Positions 1 through 11,349 of a stretch of DNA of 64,000 bases are shown here, one piece after another. This DNA is from Macrolepiota albuminosa (lineage: Eukaryota; Basidiomycota; Agaricomycetes; Agaricales; Agaricaceae), in assembly GCA_027475525.1 (NCBI GenBank), contig JAMWFC010000037.1:253419-317418 (forward strand). Reading direction: 5' to 3'. The notes beneath the pieces were generated by a model that was not told the origin of the DNA, made no database searches, and was given only the letters and a program-made list of their open reading frames with translations. The position numbers and the translations under genes are program-made. Each line of letters opens with the position of its first letter. The first letter of the stretch is position 1.

Positions 1-239
1 GGGTGACCCCAGGCCCCTATGATTTTGGGGCTCGAGACGATGACAAATGGTTCGTCGAGTGCATCATTGGGCACCGGTGGACTAAGCGTAACATGCTCGA
101 GTTTGAGGTACGCTGGTCCCTCGGAAACACAACATGGGAGCCACACTCCCATTGCTCCAAGTTGGTGGCACTTGACTGTTATTTGGAGTTGAAGGGCGTT
201 AAGCGCCCACATCAATTAAGTAAGCGTGTCGGTGCTTAA
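1..239 (+). CDS. C-terminal end of Ty3/gypsy polyprotein: chromodomain (element A)
   Basis: The open frame enters from outside the window and ends at TAA 237-239. About 50 residues read as a chromodomain: WFVECIIGHRWTKRNMLEF, then a basic/aromatic strand and the typical end TTWEPHSHC, matching the family pattern W-x-V-E-x-I...F-x-V-R-W...T-W-E-P. In chromoviruses this domain sits at the C-terminus of integrase and guides insertion to marked chromatin. The third ORF of the same element follows after about 100 bases. The equivalent stretch of element B lies on the minus strand near 8480-8690 and is CpG-depleted, whereas this copy keeps its CpGs, so element A looks younger. The rest of pol is outside the window, so whether it is intact cannot be said. 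Confidence 0.8.
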   Translation, partial: VTPGPYDFGARDDDKWFVECIIGHRWTKRNMLEFEVRWSLGNTTWEPHSHCSKLVALDCYLELKGVKRPHQLSKRVGA

Positions 240-342
240 TTTGATCAGCAGTGCCGATTGTGGCTTGGTTGAGTTGGTCAGCAGCTGTGGCTGAAACATG
301 TCTTAAAAGGCGAAATTTTTTTTTTGCTTTTTTCCCTCAACC

Positions 343-3300
343 ATGGACAACATGCCCATGGACCAGAGTGAGCAGCAGCAGCAAATTGAGATTGCACTGT
401 TGGTCTTACCGTCAGCTAAAGGGGGGGGCAGATAGCTCCCCCGCTGACCCAAAATGCGCCCCAATGGGGACAATTGCAACAGGCCATGGGCTTCCCACAG
501 CAGCAGCAACCACCAGCGGTGGGCTACCTGCTGCAGCAGCCGGTGATCAGTGGCTATCCGCCACTCCAACCCATGCAGGGCAACTTCATGCCCCAGAACG
601 CACCTGTGGGTGGCTATCAGCCCCAACAACCAGTAGCGGGCGCTTATGCGCCACATCACGCAGAGAGCCAATCCCAGCAACAGGCCTACGGGGGGCTAGT
701 CAGCCCCCAAGCAGCGCCAGGATGGGGGCAGTTTGCCCCCGCTATGGCGAGAGGGGCTATGGGCGCACATCCTTTGCCTCAGTTTACCGCCCTGGCACAC
801 TACCCTGGCATGGGTGGTGTGCCCATAATGATGCCATACCCCCTGGCTTGGATGGGGGCTTGGGGTGCAATGCCCCAGTACGGCACCTCGTATGAGGTGC
901 CAGCCAAGGGAGGCCGGTCGATTTCCCTGTCGACCACAGTACCAGTCGACAATCTAGAGGGACGCCAAGCACCCTTCATGCAGGCCACCACGGCCATTGA
1001 GAGTACAGAAACTCTCAGTCCAGAATGAAGCATCAGTTCATCAGCTGATGCGCCAACAGAGAGCCTGGCCAAGCTCTCCTTGCTACAGCGGCTGGAAATG
1101 CCGCACCAATCCGAGCCCAGCTCGGAAGAAGAGTCGCATCCTCGACGCAACAAAGGAAAAGCATGGGCTGTCAAGCCCAGTCGCAACCAGGACTTAGTCC
1201 TGGCTACCCTTCTCCAATGCCTGGGAGACAATGGGTACGATGTACCCGCAGAGTCACCATTCCTCCGCGAAGCAGAGGTGGTCATCCTCATCAGCCAGAT
1301 GATGGACGACATGGATCATATGCGCGCCCAGCACAAAACTGATCTCCTTGCCTTATCGGCCACTCGTAAGCGGCAGACTACACCCCCGAGTCGGGACACT
1401 GACTCCAGCAAAAGGGTGCGTCGGCAAGGAGTGGAGGATGCGCCCTTCCGCTCGATTAAGTTGAGCGTTGTTGCCCCCAGCCGGGAGGCCAGCCTAGGAT
1501 GGGACATCCTTCCCTATGAAGATGTCCCTGCTCCAGCCGCCCCCCAGCTTATCCAGCGCCTCGCCAGCGGCGTGTCTGAGGTCGCATCTTCACCACCAGT
1601 ATCCGTGGTTTCCACCACGCACTCTGGGGAGCAGAGTTTCAGGGGCGTGAGCACACGCCTCACTGAGGCTAAGGCCTCACAACCCTGAAAGGATCGTCTG
1701 GGTAAGCAACCGGAAGGGCATGCATATGTCAATGTGCACTTCCCCGATGCCCCGAAAGGGGCCTCAGAGGCTAACATCCCCTTTTTACCCGCAATATTGA
1801 TAGAAGGCCTGCCAGCCCGACTCCCACGGTGTGTGTGGGCAATGGACCCATGGTCTGATAAGTCGGAGCCGGAGAGGCTGCCATCCCCGCTCTCCGATGA
1901 CAATTGGTATGAGGAGCCTGAAGAGGCTCACATGGAATCCCCTGTGCCACACAAGACAGCAGCACAACGTATGGTGTGTGAACGGCGCAACAGCAATCGA
2001 CGGGCCAAGATGGACCGTCGGGCACAGGATAGCGCCAAGCAAGGAGCTGCCCTCCTTGAGGATGAAACCGGGTGCATCCCTGATGCGCTCGGTGTTGTGA
2101 TCTACCGTGATCACACTGTTGAGCGCCAGAACTCATTCTTTGGTGCGGGGTTAGCTCCCCAGTTCTATTGGTCGCCAGTGACCAATACCATCTTCGTCGG
2201 GCAAGAAGCCCGCGCAGCCAGGTCCTTCGAGACCGATAAAGAGGGCAATGCCGCATCAACGCCCCACAACAGTAAGGTGTACCAAGTGGCACCTCGCAGG
2301 TTTCCCCACAGTCCTCGAGAAGTCCACAGGCTTCATTCACTAGTTAACAACCAGTTTACGCCAATTTGTCAGCGTCAGTTGGGCTATCTATTGCTCAACA
2401 AATTCAAGCGGGTGGCGCTCAACTGCCACCCTACTGCCCGAGACAGAGCCATGTCTCACTTACTCGACGAGGTCGCGTATAGGACCATCACGGTACCCTT
2501 TGCGAGTCCAGAGAAGTGGGAGAACATTCCGCAAATGATTGTGCCAACGCAGATCTATCGCCGCAAAGAGGGAGGGAGGATTGCCTTCGTCGGCCTTACT
2601 TCCCCTGATCCAAAGCAACCGTTTGCTTTGGACTACCTGGGCTCATATGCCCTCCTCTATGGACATCCTGGGATGTCCAACGTATGGACCGGTCTGGCCA
2701 TGGACCGGGCCATGCGCATTCATTGGCGCAGCCTCTTTGGGTTTGCGCTTGTACGTGTCCTCAGTGCCAGCCGCCCCTCCAAGTCCATGGTACACAAGTA
2801 CCTGGCCTATGTATTCACAAGGCCAGGCCTCTACAAAGAGGCCGTGGCCGAGTACGAGGCGGCTACGAGGCAAGTCTTTGTGCCCCTCCATGCCGACGAC
2901 CCTAACTTCGAGGCTCAGGCTGTGGACATCCCAGAAGCATCAGCTTCCATGTTCACCACTTCGGATGCATTACGTGTCCTTCTTCACAATCAAATTCCGG
3001 TCAGCTGGGTTGACCATGCATATACCTATGGGGTCACCTACTTGGCCCACCTCTTCTTCAGCGACAGCCGGCTCTACAACAAGGCAGCCGCTATCGACGA
3101 CAAGAGGCCTCAATGCCTCGACCATTACGGTACACCCCAGTCCATCGCTCAGTGGGATGGGTGGCGCAAGGCCACCATTGGCGATCAACAACGCCTGATG
3201 CTCCAGCAGCAGGACAGTCGTCATGCTTACAACAACGCGCTCACCAAGGGGATGTACCTCCTCATCGGGCAAGACATTCATGCCCGCGAGATCTGGACGT

Positions 3301-3560
3301 GCCAGTACCGGTCTGACACTGGGGATCTTCCTGATCCCCAACCACCTATCCCGGGGTCGATCATTGACCTCAATCTCACACTGTCCCCCCTCCGGGACCA
3401 TGACGACTCTCTGCCAGTAGCAGGGCCTTCGGGCACTTCCTATGCACCTGCACCCGAGGATGAACTCCTCGACTATGACATGGACGATGCGACTGCCGAT
3501 CCATTCTGGGAGCCTGGGGACTCTCCCATTGCCCCCGTCCCTGACTTACCGACGGCCTGA
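343..3560 (+). pseudogene. Third ORF of gypsy element A, nearly intact, unknown function
   Basis: A protein of about 1,070 residues starts at ATG 343 (MDNMPMDQSEQQQQ). The first 250 residues are rich in Q, P, G and M. A charged, Ser-rich middle follows, then a conserved globular half from about 2060 to 3320. Landmarks there are RQLGYLLLNKFKRVALNCHP, MDRAMRIHWRSLFGFALVRV, DALRVLLHNQIPVSWVDHAY and QWDGWRK. I do not recognise a family. Homologous proteins follow pol in elements B, D and E, so it is a conserved accessory ORF. Breaks relative to B: loss of one base in the G-run near 420, TGA at 1026 where B has TCA, and TGA at 1686 where B has AGA. From about 430 to 3560 all other codons lie in one frame, which suggests recent inactivation or sequencing error. 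The protein has no obvious signal peptide or membrane segment, so it is not an envelope-like protein by eye. Confidence 0.7.
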
Positions 3561-3605
3561 CCGTTGTATTATCTCAAGACCGTAGCTCAGTCTGATTGGG
3601 GGGTG

Positions 3606-3845
3606 TGTAGCGTAGTCTGCTATGTGGCGTTGGCCACATAGCTTTACTTACTGTAATAGATATTATATTATAATTATTATAATATAATATTAATATATTA
3701 ATTACCTTACTATATATATATATGTACCTGTGCTGCTTATTAAGCAGCTTATTTTGTGTTTATACTACATAGTCAATAGACCGGACTGGTCTGATTCTGT
3801 GCAGTGTGAACCTTAAGCTCTCACAATCCTTGTAACTTCGTTACA
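3606..3845 (+). repeat. 3' LTR of element A
   Basis: It starts TGTAGCG directly after the purine tract and ends CGTTACA, the TG...CA ends expected of an LTR. It carries three self-complementary stretches shared with the other LTRs of the family: GCTATGTGGC/GCCACATAGC, an AT-only block, and GCTGCTTATTAAGCAGC. It is 240 bases long, against 234 in the B and C copies. Confidence 0.85.
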
Positions 3846-4375
3846 CCATCCAACACTGGGGATATTCCTGATCTCCACCTTCCTACTCCAGGGCCAACTT
3901 TCGACCCCACAATTACACTGTCTCCGCTACAGGACTTTGACAACTCCCTGCCTCTTGCAGGGCCATCAGGCACCTCTCACGAGCCTGCATCCAAGGAGGA
4001 CTCCTCAATTATAATATGGACAATGCAACGGCTGATCCATTCCAGGAACCCGGAGACTCTCCAATTGCCTCTGTCCCTGACTTACCAACAGCCTGACCGT
4101 CGGAGTGTTTCGAGACCGTACTTTGGTCTAATTGGGGGGTGTGTAGCGTAGCTGCTATGTGGCATTGGCCACATAGAGCTTTTACTTAGTTTAGTCGTTG
4201 AACATTATATTATATTTATTATAATATAATAATAGTTATATAATTATAAATACCTAGCTACCTGCTGCTTATTAAGCAGCTTATTTTTGTTATACACTAC
4301 ATAGTCAATAGACCGGTCTGGTCTGATTCTGTTCTGTGTGACTTAAGCTCTCTCAAAACCTGTAACTCCATTACA
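3846..4375 (+). mobile_element. 3' remnant of a related gypsy element (C) with its LTR
   Basis: Bases 3852-4095 align with the last 240 bases of the third ORF of element A, with shared phrases such as PSGTS and the end LPTA followed by a stop, but they are diverged and frameshifted. A polypurine tract ATTGGGGGGTG precedes a second LTR at 4142. The most economical reading is that element A inserted into the 3' end of element C in the same orientation. Confidence 0.7.
4142..4375 (+). repeat. LTR of remnant element C
   Basis: It begins TGTAGCGTAG and ends CCATTACA, 234 bases, with the same three hairpin-forming stretches as the LTR at 3606. It differs from that LTR at many positions in the AT-only block. 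Confidence 0.8.
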
Positions 4376-4905
4376 TATCTTGCTTTGTAAAATGCCCTGT
4401 ACTGTATTTTGCAAAGAATGTGGCCAATTTTAGGGTTGTCAAGGCATAGATTGTGGTAGACAATGTACTTTTCTACCTACTACATGATTTGTCTTAATTT
4501 TGAGAAATCTTTCCTATTTTTTATTTTTTATTTATTTCTGGCCCAAAATATCCAGCAAATTGAGTAAACCAATGAATCAGGGTTGTTACATACTGCTAGC
4601 ACTATAAACTGTTTCAATCAGAAAAAGTGACAAAGAAATGTGTCATGCCATTTTCAATGTACATATATCTAAGGAAAAAATATTTAAGACAATGGAAAAA
4701 TGCTTTTTCTAAGACAAATAGTTGTTAAATAAATGGCATGACACATTTCTTTGTTACTTTCTCTGATTGAAACAGGTTCTGGCATCAGCAGTGACAGAAC
4801 CAATGATGACATGAACATTAAAACAGTCAATTGGGATACCACCATGAATATCTGCACAATACCTGTTTGGTTAGATTTTTTTTTTCTTTGAGTTAAGTGG
4901 CTGGA
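4376..4905. other. Non-coding host flank left of element B, homologous to 59480-59655
   Basis: No convincing coding region. From 4731 to 4910 it aligns with 59480-59655, the DNA downstream of the second La pseudogene. Together with 34860 onward it is therefore the pre-insertion locus of element B. It contains the fold-back repeat listed separately. Confidence 0.6.
4609..4775. repeat. Fold-back inverted repeat with 45-base arms
   Basis: The left arm 4609-4653 and right arm 4731-4775 are reverse complements with two mismatches in 45 bases (inner ends AAATGGCATGACACATTTC). The loop is about 77 bases of AT-rich DNA. The right arm is shared with 59481-59526 but the left arm is not. It could be a small MITE remnant or a local inverted duplication. 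Confidence 0.7.
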
Positions 4906-4910
4906 ACTTG

Positions 4911-5144
4911 TATAACAAAGTTATGGCTTTTGTGAGAGCTTAGTTCACACAGTACAGAATCAGACCAGACCGGTCTATTGACTATGTAGTGTAAAACAAA
5001 AATAAGCTGCTTGATAAGCAGCAAATAGAAACTATTTATAATAATATAAATAATAATATTATATTATAATAAATATAATATAATATTGACTACTAAAGTA
5101 AGTAAAGGCTATGTGGCCAATGCCACATAGTGGACTATGCTACA
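4911..5144 (-). repeat. 3' LTR of element B
   Basis: On the minus strand it reads TGTAGCATAG to TTGTTATA. The terminal CA has become TA. It pairs with 34621-34854 over its whole length and carries the palindrome around GCTGCTT. The purine tract next to it is decayed (CTGATTGAGGTATG). Confidence 0.85.
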
Positions 5145-5189
5145 CATACCTCAATCAGACCAAACTACAGTCTCAAAACACCACAATGG

Positions 5190-8100
5190 TCAGGCCATAG
5201 GTAAGTCAGAGATGGAGGCGATGGGAGAGTCAATGGGCTCTCAGAATGGATTGGCAGTCATGTTGTCCATATTGTAGTTGAGGAGTTCATCCTTGGGTGC
5301 AGGCTTGTGAGAAGTGCCTGATGGCCCTGCTATAAGCAGGGAATTGTCATAGTCCTGTAGCAGAGACAGTGTAATGTTGGGGTTGAAGGTCAGCCCCAGA
5401 GTAGGTGGTTGAGGATCAGAAAGATCCCCATTGTCAGATAGGTACTGGCACGTCCAGAGCTCTCAGGCATAAATGTCCTGCCCAATAAGAAGATACATCT
5501 CCTTAGTAAATGCATTGTCAAACACACAATGACTCTTCTGCTGCTGAAACATCAGGCATTGGTGATCACCAATGGTGGCCTCACACCACCCATCTCACTG
5601 AACAAGGGACTGAGGTGTCCCATAATGATTAAGGCATTGCAGCCTCTTGTCATCAATGGCAGCTGCCTTGTTGTAGAGCTGGTTGTTGCCAAAGAAAATG
5701 TGGGCCAAGTAGGTATATGTGTAGTCAATCCAGCTGACCAGAATTTGATTGTGAAGAAGGATGTGTAATGCATCTGAAGTGGTGAAGACAGAAGCTGATG
5801 CTTCCAGAATGTCAACAGCCTGAGCCTCAAAAGTCAGGTCCTCAGAGTGGAGAGGCACAAATGATTGCCCTGTAGCCAAGCTGTCTCATATTCAGTGATG
5901 GCTTCTTTATAGAGGCCTGGCCATGCAAACACATAAGCCAGGTACTTATGCACTGTAGTCTTGGACAGGTGGCTAGTGTTGATAGTGCATACAAGCACAA
6001 ATCCAAAGAGGCTGCACCAATGAATGTGCATGGCATGGTCTATGGCCAGACTGGTCCACATGTTGGGCATCTCAGAATGCCCATAGAGAAGGGCATATAA
6101 GCCCAGGTAGTCCAAAGCAAAGGGTTGCTTTGGATCAGGAGGAGTCAGGCCAACAAAGGCCAGCCTCCCACTTTCCTTGCGGCAATAAATCCATGAAGGA
6201 GCAATCATTCATGGGACTTTCTTCCACTCTTCCAAACTCACAAAAGGTACTGCAATGGTCTTGTACAGGGCCTTGTCAAGTAATTGAGACATTACTCTGT
6301 CTTGGACAGTAGAGTGGCAATTCATAATCATTCGTTTAAATTTGTTGAGCAAGAGATAGCCCAACTAATGCTGACAAATCAGTGTAAACTGGTTGTTCAC
6401 CAGTGAATGGAGTCTGCAAAGCTCTTGAGGGCTGCAGGGGAACTCATGAGGTGCAACTTGGTACACCTTACTGTTGTGGGGTGTCTGCACACCATTGCCC
6501 TCTTTGTTGGCCTCAAAGGCCCTGGCTGTGCAGGCTTCTTGCCTGACAAAAATAGTGTTGGTCACTGGCAACCAATAGAATTGAGAAGACAACCCTGCAC
6601 TGAAGAATGAGTTCTGACACTCAATAGTGTGATTTCAATAGATCACAACACTGAGCACATCAGGGATGCACCCAGTTTTGTCTTCAAGGAGGGCAGCTCC
6701 TTGTTTGGCACTATCTTGCACCAGATGATCCATCTTGGCCTGTTGATTACTGTTGCACCACTTGCATGCCATACGTTGTGCTGCAGTCTTGTGCAGCACA
6801 GGGGATTCTATACAGGCCTCTTCAGGCTCCTCATATCAGTCATCATCAGAGGATGGGAATGACAGCCTCTTCAGAACAGAATTCTCTGAACATGGGTCCA
6901 TCATCTACACACACCAAGAGTATTGGGCTAAGGGACCCTCTACCAATACTGTGGGTAAAAAGGGGATGTTAGCCCCTGAGGCCCCTTTTGGGGCATCCTT
7001 GGGGAAGTGCATGTTGACATATGCATGCCCTTCTGGATGCTTACCCTGACAATCCTTTCTGGGTTGCAAGGCCTTAGCCTCAGTGGAGTGTGCACTGACA
7101 TCTCAGGAACTCTGCTCTCCAGAGTACATGGTAGGTACCATGGATAATGGTCACAAAGACATGATCTCAGATGTGCCACTAGCAAGGTGCTGAATCAGCT
7201 GGGAGGCAGCCAGAACAGGGACATCATCATAGGGGAGGATGTCCTGTCCTAGTCTGGCCTCCTGGCCAGGAGCAGGAGGGCGCATCTTCCACTCCTTGCC
7301 AATGTGCCCTCTTGCTAGAGTCAGTGTCCTGACTCAGAGGTGTAGTCTGCTGCTTACGAGCAGCTGAGAGAGCAAGGAGATCAGTTCTGTGCTGAGCATG
7401 CATATGATCCATGTTGTCCATTATCTGGCTAATGAGGACAACAGCCTTCACATCATGAAGAAATGATGAGTCTGCAGGTACCTCATACCTGTTGTCTCCC
7501 AGATGTTGGAGGAGGGAAGCCAGGACAAAGTCCTGGTTGTGAGTGGGCTCAACAGGCCATGCTTTTCCTTTGTCACGTCAAGAACACAACACTTCTTCCG
7601 AGCTGGGCTCAGGTTGGTGCGGCATCTCCAGCCACTGTAACAAGAAGAGCCTGGCCAGGCTCTCCATCAGTGCATTGGCCAAAGACTTGCTACTTGATTC
7701 TGTATTGAGAGTTTCTGTGCTCTCAATGGCCACAGGGGCCTGCACAAGGGATGCTTGGCATCCCTCTAGAGTGTCAGCCAGTACTGTAGTCAACAGGAAA
7801 GCTGACTTGTCTTCCTTGGTGAACACCTCATATGAGGCATTGTACTGGGGCATCGTGCCCCAAGCTCCCATCCAAGCTGGAGAGTACAGCATCATTATGG
7901 GTGCACCACCCATGCCAGAGTAGTGCACCGGGACACTAAACTGGAGCAAAGAATGTGTGTCCATTGCCTCCCTCGCCATTATGGGGGCAAGCTGCCTCCA
8001 TCTTAGTGCTGCTTGGGGGCTGAATAGCCCCCTGTACTAGAGTTGCTGGGATTGGCCCTCAGCGTGATGTGGCACATAAGCACCCACTACTGGTTGCTGG

Positions 8101-8381
8101 GGCTGATAGCTGCCTATAGGTGCATTTTGGGACATAAAGTTGCCCTGCATGAGTTGGTATGGCTAATAGCTACTGATCACCTGCTGCAGCGAGTAGCCTG
8201 CCACTGGTTGTTGCTGCTGCTGTGGGAAGCCCACAGCCTGTTGCAATTGTTCCTACTGGGGCACATTTTGGGTTAGTGGGGGAGCTATCTGCCCCCCTCT
8301 TTCAGCTGATAGTAAGACTGACAGCAAAAACTCAAACTGCTGCTGCTGTTTTTCACTGGGGTCCATGGGCATGTTGTCCAT
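5190..8381 (-). pseudogene. Third ORF of element B, decayed
   Basis: It begins at the ATG complementary to 8379-8381 (MDNMPMDPSEKQQQQ) and ends at a stop aligned with that of element A. The same order is seen: Q/P-rich N-terminal part, charged middle, and conserved C-terminal half (DALHILLHNQILVSWIDY, HYGTPQS, DHAMHIHWCSLFGFVL). Several frameshifts and stops break it into pieces. Many differences from element A are C-to-T or G-to-A at former CpGs. Comparison of A and B shows selection-like conservation of the C-terminal half, though no rates were calculated. Confidence 0.75.
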
Positions 8382-8479
8382 GGTTGAGGAAAGAAAGGGA
8401 AAAAAGAAATTTTGAATTTCTAGACGTGTCTCAGCCACAGTTGCTGACCAACTCAGCCAAGCCGTGATCAGCACTGCTG

Positions 8480-10384
8480 ATCAAATTAAGCACCAGTGTG
8501 CTTATCTAACTAATGTGGGCACTTAATGCCCTTCAGCTCCAAATAGTGGTCAAGTGCCACCAACTTTGAGCAATGGGAGTATGGCTCCCATGTTGTGTCC
8601 CCAAAAGACCAATATACCTCAAACTCGAGTATATTCTGCTCAGTCTACCGGTGCCCAATTATGCACTCAACAAACTATTCATTGTTGTCTTGTGCCCCAA
8701 AGTCATAGAGGCCTGGAGTTGCCCTGTTAGGAAATAATGTGTCATTGGACATGCTATATGGTCGCAACAGCAACACATGGAACTTTGGAACAATTTGTTG
8801 TTCCTATAATGCCTGCAGCAGCTCCAGCATGTAGTTGGAGGTACTTGGCTCTGCATCTAGCATGCAGTATGGGCCTACCTATTTTGGGCAGAGCTTACTT
8901 GCCCATCCCTTGGGCAGCTTCAGGTTGTGTGTTGACAGATAGACCAATGCTCCTATGGATATAGGCAGATCCTTTTGCCTATAGTGATTGATGTTTTTTG
9001 CCTAAAAAACTTGTGTCTCAATGATGGCATCATGCACCACTGCAATCTTCTCCAGAGCCTGCCTGGCAAACTCGACTACTCCCTGGTGGGCAGCCACATC
9101 TGCATGAATCTTGTGCAGCTATGGAGGGCATGTATCCTCCATTGAGCTCAAAGAGTGCATATCCTGTAGATTCTGAGATATTTGTGTTAATCGTGAACTC
9201 AGTGAGTGGACACCAGTCCACCCAGTCTTGTTGATCAGTGTAAGGGCGACCTCTAGAGGCTGTGGCTCAGTCACACAGCTGGCAGAGGGAGATCCAAAGT
9301 GTATTAGAGTATGTACTGACAATATCATAATAACTACTCACCTGGCAGAGGGAGATTCAAAGAGAACAAGTCTAGGGATTCCCTATGCCAGGTTGGATGC
9401 TTTTGGGGCTTCTGAAGCATGGGAAACAACTGTACAGTACAACAAAACCTTAAAAACTTGAAAATTGACTAACCAAACAACTGTGCAAACAAGGCAGGAA
9501 AACTCCGGACTTTAGAAGTCAGAAAGGCAAACTCCAGCTTATATAAGCAGTCTGGAAGCGGTGCTAAAGGGCCCACACTTGTCTGAATGGTAGCTAAAGA
9601 ACCAGAGCACCTCAAGGGCTGAGAGTAGTACTAACAGATAGTGTTGAAAGAATAGAAACAGTAAAATGAAATAATGTCAGAAGAAACAAGAGAATGAATG
9701 AAGGGAGAGTGAAGGAATAAGGAGTGAGAAAAGGAAGAAATGAGGAGTCCCCTGACAGTCAGAGCAGACAACTGCCCTTAGAATCTAGCCTATACTGCAG
9801 TTGGCCCACTCAGTCTGCCCATCCATCTGAGGATAGAATAAAGTTGACATGAGGAGCCTGGCTCTCAACAGTTTGTGAAGTTCCCTCTACCATTGCCATG
9901 TGAATTTTAAGTCATGGTCGCTCACAATGGTACTAGGCAGCCCATGCAGCCTAACGATCTCCTTAAGGTAGATCCACAACAGCTCCTTAGCTGTCAATGT
10001 CATTCACACTGGTATAAGGTGCACCATGCTCATCATGCAATATATCACCACTCAGAGGTAGTCAAATCCTCTTGACTCTGGAAAGGAACCTATAAAGTCC
10101 ATTTCAATGGAGTCCCAAGGCTTTACTGGCACCAGTAGCTGGTGCAGCTTCCCAGCAGGAGCTCCAGGAGGCAGTTTTGCCCTTTGACATGCTGTGCATG
10201 ATGCGCAGAACTTGGTAACTTCTTGGGCCATGTGTGGCCACCAATACCATCTCCAAATGTATCTCAACATTTGTGTGGCACCAAAGTGCCCCACCAGTGC
10301 ATGGGCCTGGTCCAGTACTTGCATCACAATAGTTCCCATATAAGGAAGGCAGATCACTGCCACTCCTTGACAGTTCTCTGTCAT
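8480..10384 (-). pseudogene. Integrase and chromodomain of element B, split by a solo LTR
   Basis: At 10384-10052 there is an integrase zinc domain of HHCC type (HALVGH, then CASCTAC) followed by the start of the catalytic core with the first acidic residue (WDSIEMDFIGSFPES). The C-terminal part of the core is at 9230-9030 (EFTINTNISESTGYALFELN). The chromodomain remnant is at about 8690-8480, aligned to 1-239. A 519-base solo LTR interrupts it at 9239-9757. Stops and indels are present throughout. The enzyme would insert the cDNA into the genome. Confidence 0.75.
9239..9757 (+). repeat. Solo LTR (family S) inside the integrase of element B
   Basis: It starts TGTAAGGGCGACC and ends CCCCTGACA (TG...CA). 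Flanks are ATCAG (9234-9238) and GTCAG (9758-9762), a 5-base duplication with one change. It aligns nearly end to end with 49128-49625. There is no coding potential and no internal region, so it is a solo LTR. It contains the phrase CTGGCAGAGGGAGATYCAAAG twice. Confidence 0.8.
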
Positions 10385-10516
10385 GATTAAACCGTCAGGC
10401 CCCTGTCTGAACTGAGGATGGTTGTTGGGATTGGTGATTATTTCAGCAAAGAGGGAGTCATGTCCATACTCCTACACTACTTCCTTATGGAAGTTGTCTT
10501 TCCCCAGGCTAGGCAG

Positions 10517-11110
10517 CTAGAATGAAGGCAGTTCACCTTCTAGCATTTCAGCCAGAGTAAAGGGTTGATTGGAGTGCTTGGATCTCTCAGGTGAGGTTGG
10601 TTCCATGACCTCATATTCCTTTAGCAGCTTGGCAGCTACATCCCGTTCTTCATGCTGCTCCCTGAGATGAGTACTTTGCCTTCGTTCCTCATCGCACATT
10701 GCACATACTTCCAGAACATGCTCCCTGATCTCCTGGTACTGATAGAGAGGTAGATCCTCTCTGTCTGGGTCTATGTGGCAGTCTGCCTGCACATACTCAT
10801 GAGGCTCATGAGCCTCCCCAACTACATTACTCTCAAAGTAGCAAGATAGACAGTCCACCACTTTATTGAGTTCACCTTTAACATAGGTGATGTCAAACTG
10901 GTATCTCAACATGTACTTGACCCACTGTTGCTGATGCAGCAACAAGTTCACCTAAGTTTTGAAGAACTCAAGCGCCTTGTGATTGGTAATGATATGGATG
11001 GGGTATCCCATCAGCTTATCCTCCTACTTGAGGAGGGCCTCAAGTAGGACTAGGGTCTCTACTTTATGCACAGCATAGTTTTGCTAGGCAGTTGTGAACT
11101 TCTTCAACAT
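10517..11110 (-). pseudogene. RNase H region of element B polyprotein
   Basis: The open stretch at 10951-10517 contains QQQWVKYMLRYQFDITYVKG and NKVVDCLSCYFE, the end of the gypsy RNase H domain (family pattern Q.R W...L..Y.F.I.Y..G..N.VADALSR). The N-terminal part toward 11110 is frameshifted. A linker of about 100 residues leads to the integrase zinc domain. Confidence 0.7.
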
Positions 11111-11349
11111 GAACCCTGCTGGGCAGCATGTCTGTCAACTGCTCCCCTGGCTATACATGGCCCTGACACCTGTCTTAGAGGCGTCACAAATAAGCCAGAT
11201 AGGCTTGTCCCATCTGGGGTCAATTGATCAAATAATTGGAGTCTTCATACAGATCTGTTTGACCATCTCAAAGCACCGCTGGTGCAGCAGCCGCCAATTG
11301 AATGGTGACCCGTTCTGCATCATGGCCATGAGTGGCCCAGTATAGACAG

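Larger units (their letters stand above)
1..3845 (+). mobile_element. 3' part of Ty3/gypsy element A
   Basis: Order seen: end of integrase with chromodomain (1-239), a long third ORF (343-3560), a polypurine tract ending ATTGGGGGGTG, and a 240-base LTR (3606-3845). The 5' half is outside the window. The sequence is CpG-rich and aligns by eye with the minus-strand element B, which has lost most CpGs. Bases after the LTR resume in the middle of a related third ORF (element C), so A was probably inserted into C. Confidence 0.8.

Noticed and set aside
251..1312. Overlapping open frames on both strands across the front of the third ORF
   Set aside because: They are by-products of GC-rich, Q/P-rich coding sequence. 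Only frame 3 on the plus strand aligns with the same protein in element B.
1831..3420. Alternative plus-strand frames rich in Arg/Ser/Pro within the third ORF
   Set aside because: Shadow frames; element B does not conserve them.
5529..5768. Plus-strand open frame opposite the third ORF of element B
   Set aside because: It is the antisense of a conserved coding block.
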